DNA of 54,437 nucleotides, from positions 1-54,437 of the forward strand of contig NZ_JAAFKF010000012.1 in assembly GCF_013299175.1 (NCBI RefSeq), written 5' to 3'. The notes beneath the pieces were generated by a model that worked only from the letters and a program-made list of their open reading frames with translations, made no database searches and was not told the origin of the DNA. Below are positions 53,269 through 54,437 of the stretch, piece by piece (positions within the stretch are counted from its first letter, which is position 1; every line of letters begins with the position of its first letter). The translations under genes and the position numbers were made by a program. Origin of the DNA: Sphaerotilus sp. (GTDB taxonomy: Bacteria > Pseudomonadota > Gammaproteobacteria > Burkholderiales > Burkholderiaceae_C).

Positions 53269-54437
53269 TCACTTCACGGCCGGCCCCGTCACCCCATCCA
53301 CCCCGCAGGCCCACAGCTCCGGCAGATCCTCGGCATCCTGCACCCCCTCCACGAACACCTTCAACCCGACGCCGTGCAGCATCGCCACCGAGCTGCGCAG
53401 CCACGCGCGCCGTGCTGCGTCATGCCGCACACCGCTCGCCCAGCTGGACGCGATCTTCACGTAGTCCAGCCCCGGCTCCAGCAACAGCCCGATCGACGAC
53501 AGGCGATCACCCGCGTGCTCCAGCCCCAGATGGACACCGTGCGGGCGCAACTGGCGACACAGCTCGATCAGCGCATCCGGATGCCGCTCCAGCGCCGACT
53601 CGTCCACCTCGACCCACAACTGCCGCGCCGATGCCCCCGCCGCCACGATCCGCTCGCGCAGACGCGGCAAGAACTGCGGATGCGCCAGTGACTGCGGCGA
53701 CAGGTTCACGCCCCGCGGCCGACCGTCCGACGCAATCGCCGTGACCGCCAGCGCCACCGCCGCCATGTCCACATCACAGCTCATGCCCGTGCGCAGCGCA
53801 AACGGCAGCCAGCGCGCCGCCGGCTCGAACGGCCCGTTCGCTTCGAGCTGCAGCCGCATCGGGCATTCCATGTGGATCACCGCCCCCGTGCGGTCGCTGA
53901 CCGGGAACTGCATCAACTGCACCCGCGCGGCCAGCAACGTCGCCTGCAACGCCTTGCGCCAGGTGTCCTCACCGCCCTGGATCGGGGCAGGCTCCAGCCC
54001 GTTGGCGACATACGCGAAATCGCCTTTCGCCTCGGCGTCCGCCAACCCCATGTCGGCCTTGGTCAGCAGCTCCGGCACCGTGGTCCCGATGCGGCACCCC
54101 ACCGAAGACACGACCACCGCCACGCCCGGCGTGTCCGCCAGACAACGGCGCAGGCGCTCCAGCATTTCCACCGCCGGATCGTCCCGCTCATTGGCATGGG
54201 GATAGATCACCGCGAAATCCGAGCCGTTCAAGCGCCCGTGGCACGACACCGCCACGCCGTTCGCGTTCGGCTCCCCGAGGGCATGGGCCATGGCACGCAG
54301 CAGTTGGTCCGTGCGCTGGTGGCCAAGCGCCCGGTTCACGTCGGCCAGCCGCCGCACCCGCACCAGCACCAGTTGTGCTGACGCGGACGATTCCTCGCGG
54401 CCCAGGTGCGATTCGAAGCTCGCCAGGAAATGCCGCC
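53269..54437 (-). CDS. LapD-like degenerate GGDEF-EAL protein, 5' end outside the window
   Basis: At least 388 residues are visible, and the frame runs off the right edge of the window. A GGDEF domain has NGSDF in place of GGDEF. The following EAL domain has ECPMR where active enzymes have EALLR, so neither domain should be catalytic. This is the pattern of LapD, an inner-membrane c-di-GMP receptor that controls the LapG protease and thus adhesin release. Its position beside a Lap-type adhesin supports this. The expected periplasmic and HAMP parts would lie off-window. Confidence 0.82.
   Translation of the reverse strand, partial: RHFLASFESHLGREESSASAQLVLVRVRRLADVNRALGHQRTDQLLRAMAHALGEPNANGVAVSCHGRLNGSDFAVIYPHANERDDPAVEMLERLRRCLADTPGVAVVVSSVGCRIGTTVPELLTKADMGLADAEAKGDFAYVANGLEPAPIQGGEDTWRKALQATLLAARVQLMQFPVSDRTGAVIHMECPMRLQLEANGPFEPAARWLPFALRTGMSCDVDMAAVALAVTAIASDGRPRGVNLSPQSLAHPQFLPRLRERIVAAGASARQLWVEVDESALERHPDALIELCRQLRPHGVHLGLEHAGDRLSSIGLLLEPGLDYVKIASSWASGVRHDAARRAWLRSSVAMLHGVGLKVFVEGVQDAEDLPELWACGVDGVTGPAVK

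Overview
The window is GC-rich chromosomal DNA (roughly 65-70 % G+C by eye) from a betaproteobacterium, most likely a Burkholderiales member of the Sphaerotilus/Leptothrix/Rubrivivax type. The basis is the thrS-infC-rpmI order, a class I phaC-phaA-phaB polyhydroxybutyrate operon, OhrR/Ohr, LexA and the general protein character. No rRNA, tRNA, CRISPR or insertion-sequence transposase was seen.

Layout. 1-4.5 kb (minus strand): thrS-infC-rpmI behind a Thr-rich leader peptide and attenuator, then aceA with a perfect 20-bp palindrome in its promoter region. 4.8-6.5 kb: a ureohydrolase (agmatinase-like) coupled to a TSUP permease. 6.5-11.1 kb: a copper-flavoured block with a MbnP-MbnH fusion (minus) divergent from a secreted lysyl-oxidase-like protein, a HEAT-like membrane protein and a DUF2322-like protein, followed by an EAL-domain remnant. 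11.5-25.3 kb: polyamine catabolism and uptake. This holds an Lrp-type regulator, beta-alanine/omega-amino acid transaminase, puuD (broken by a 127-bp perfect tandem duplication), puuA, spuC, puuC and potFGHI. A UDG-like ORF plus a HEPN/MNT toxin-antitoxin pair sits inside this run. 25.4-28.6 kb: an AT-richer array of five gene cassettes with attC sites and no integrase (a CALIN). It carries a membrane protein, a PD-(D/E)xK-like nuclease, a TIR protein and two unknowns, and two of its attC sites are collapsed to 20 bp.

28.6-33.4 kb: lipid-linked sugar transfer genes (GtrB-like, GtrA-like, YdjC-like, GT39) in alternating orientation with overlapping ends, then an EamA exporter. 33.5-36.6 kb: ohrR-ohr, an asparaginase divergent from lexA with two LexA boxes, and a small ORF. 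36.6-40.3 kb (minus): phaC-phaA-phaB. 40.4-42.7 kb: a small membrane protein, pgeF, maiA and a NUDIX hydrolase. 42.7-54.4 kb: a Lap-type adhesin system with a type I secretion ATPase, an HlyD-family adaptor, a 2195-residue adhesin (retention module, ten Calx-beta-like repeats, VWA, RTX) and, convergent with it, a LapD-like degenerate GGDEF-EAL receptor cut by the window edge.

How the genes fit together. The Pot transporter imports putrescine, PuuA/PuuC/PuuD form the gamma-glutamylated route to GABA, SpuC provides a transaminase route, and the agmatinase-like enzyme may feed putrescine in. The Lap genes would secrete a large adhesin and hold or release it in response to c-di-GMP. The most unusual items are the thrS attenuator, the collapsed attC sites, the puuD duplication, the MbnP-MbnH fusion beside a lysyl oxidase, and a low-GC mosaic segment inside the adhesin gene.
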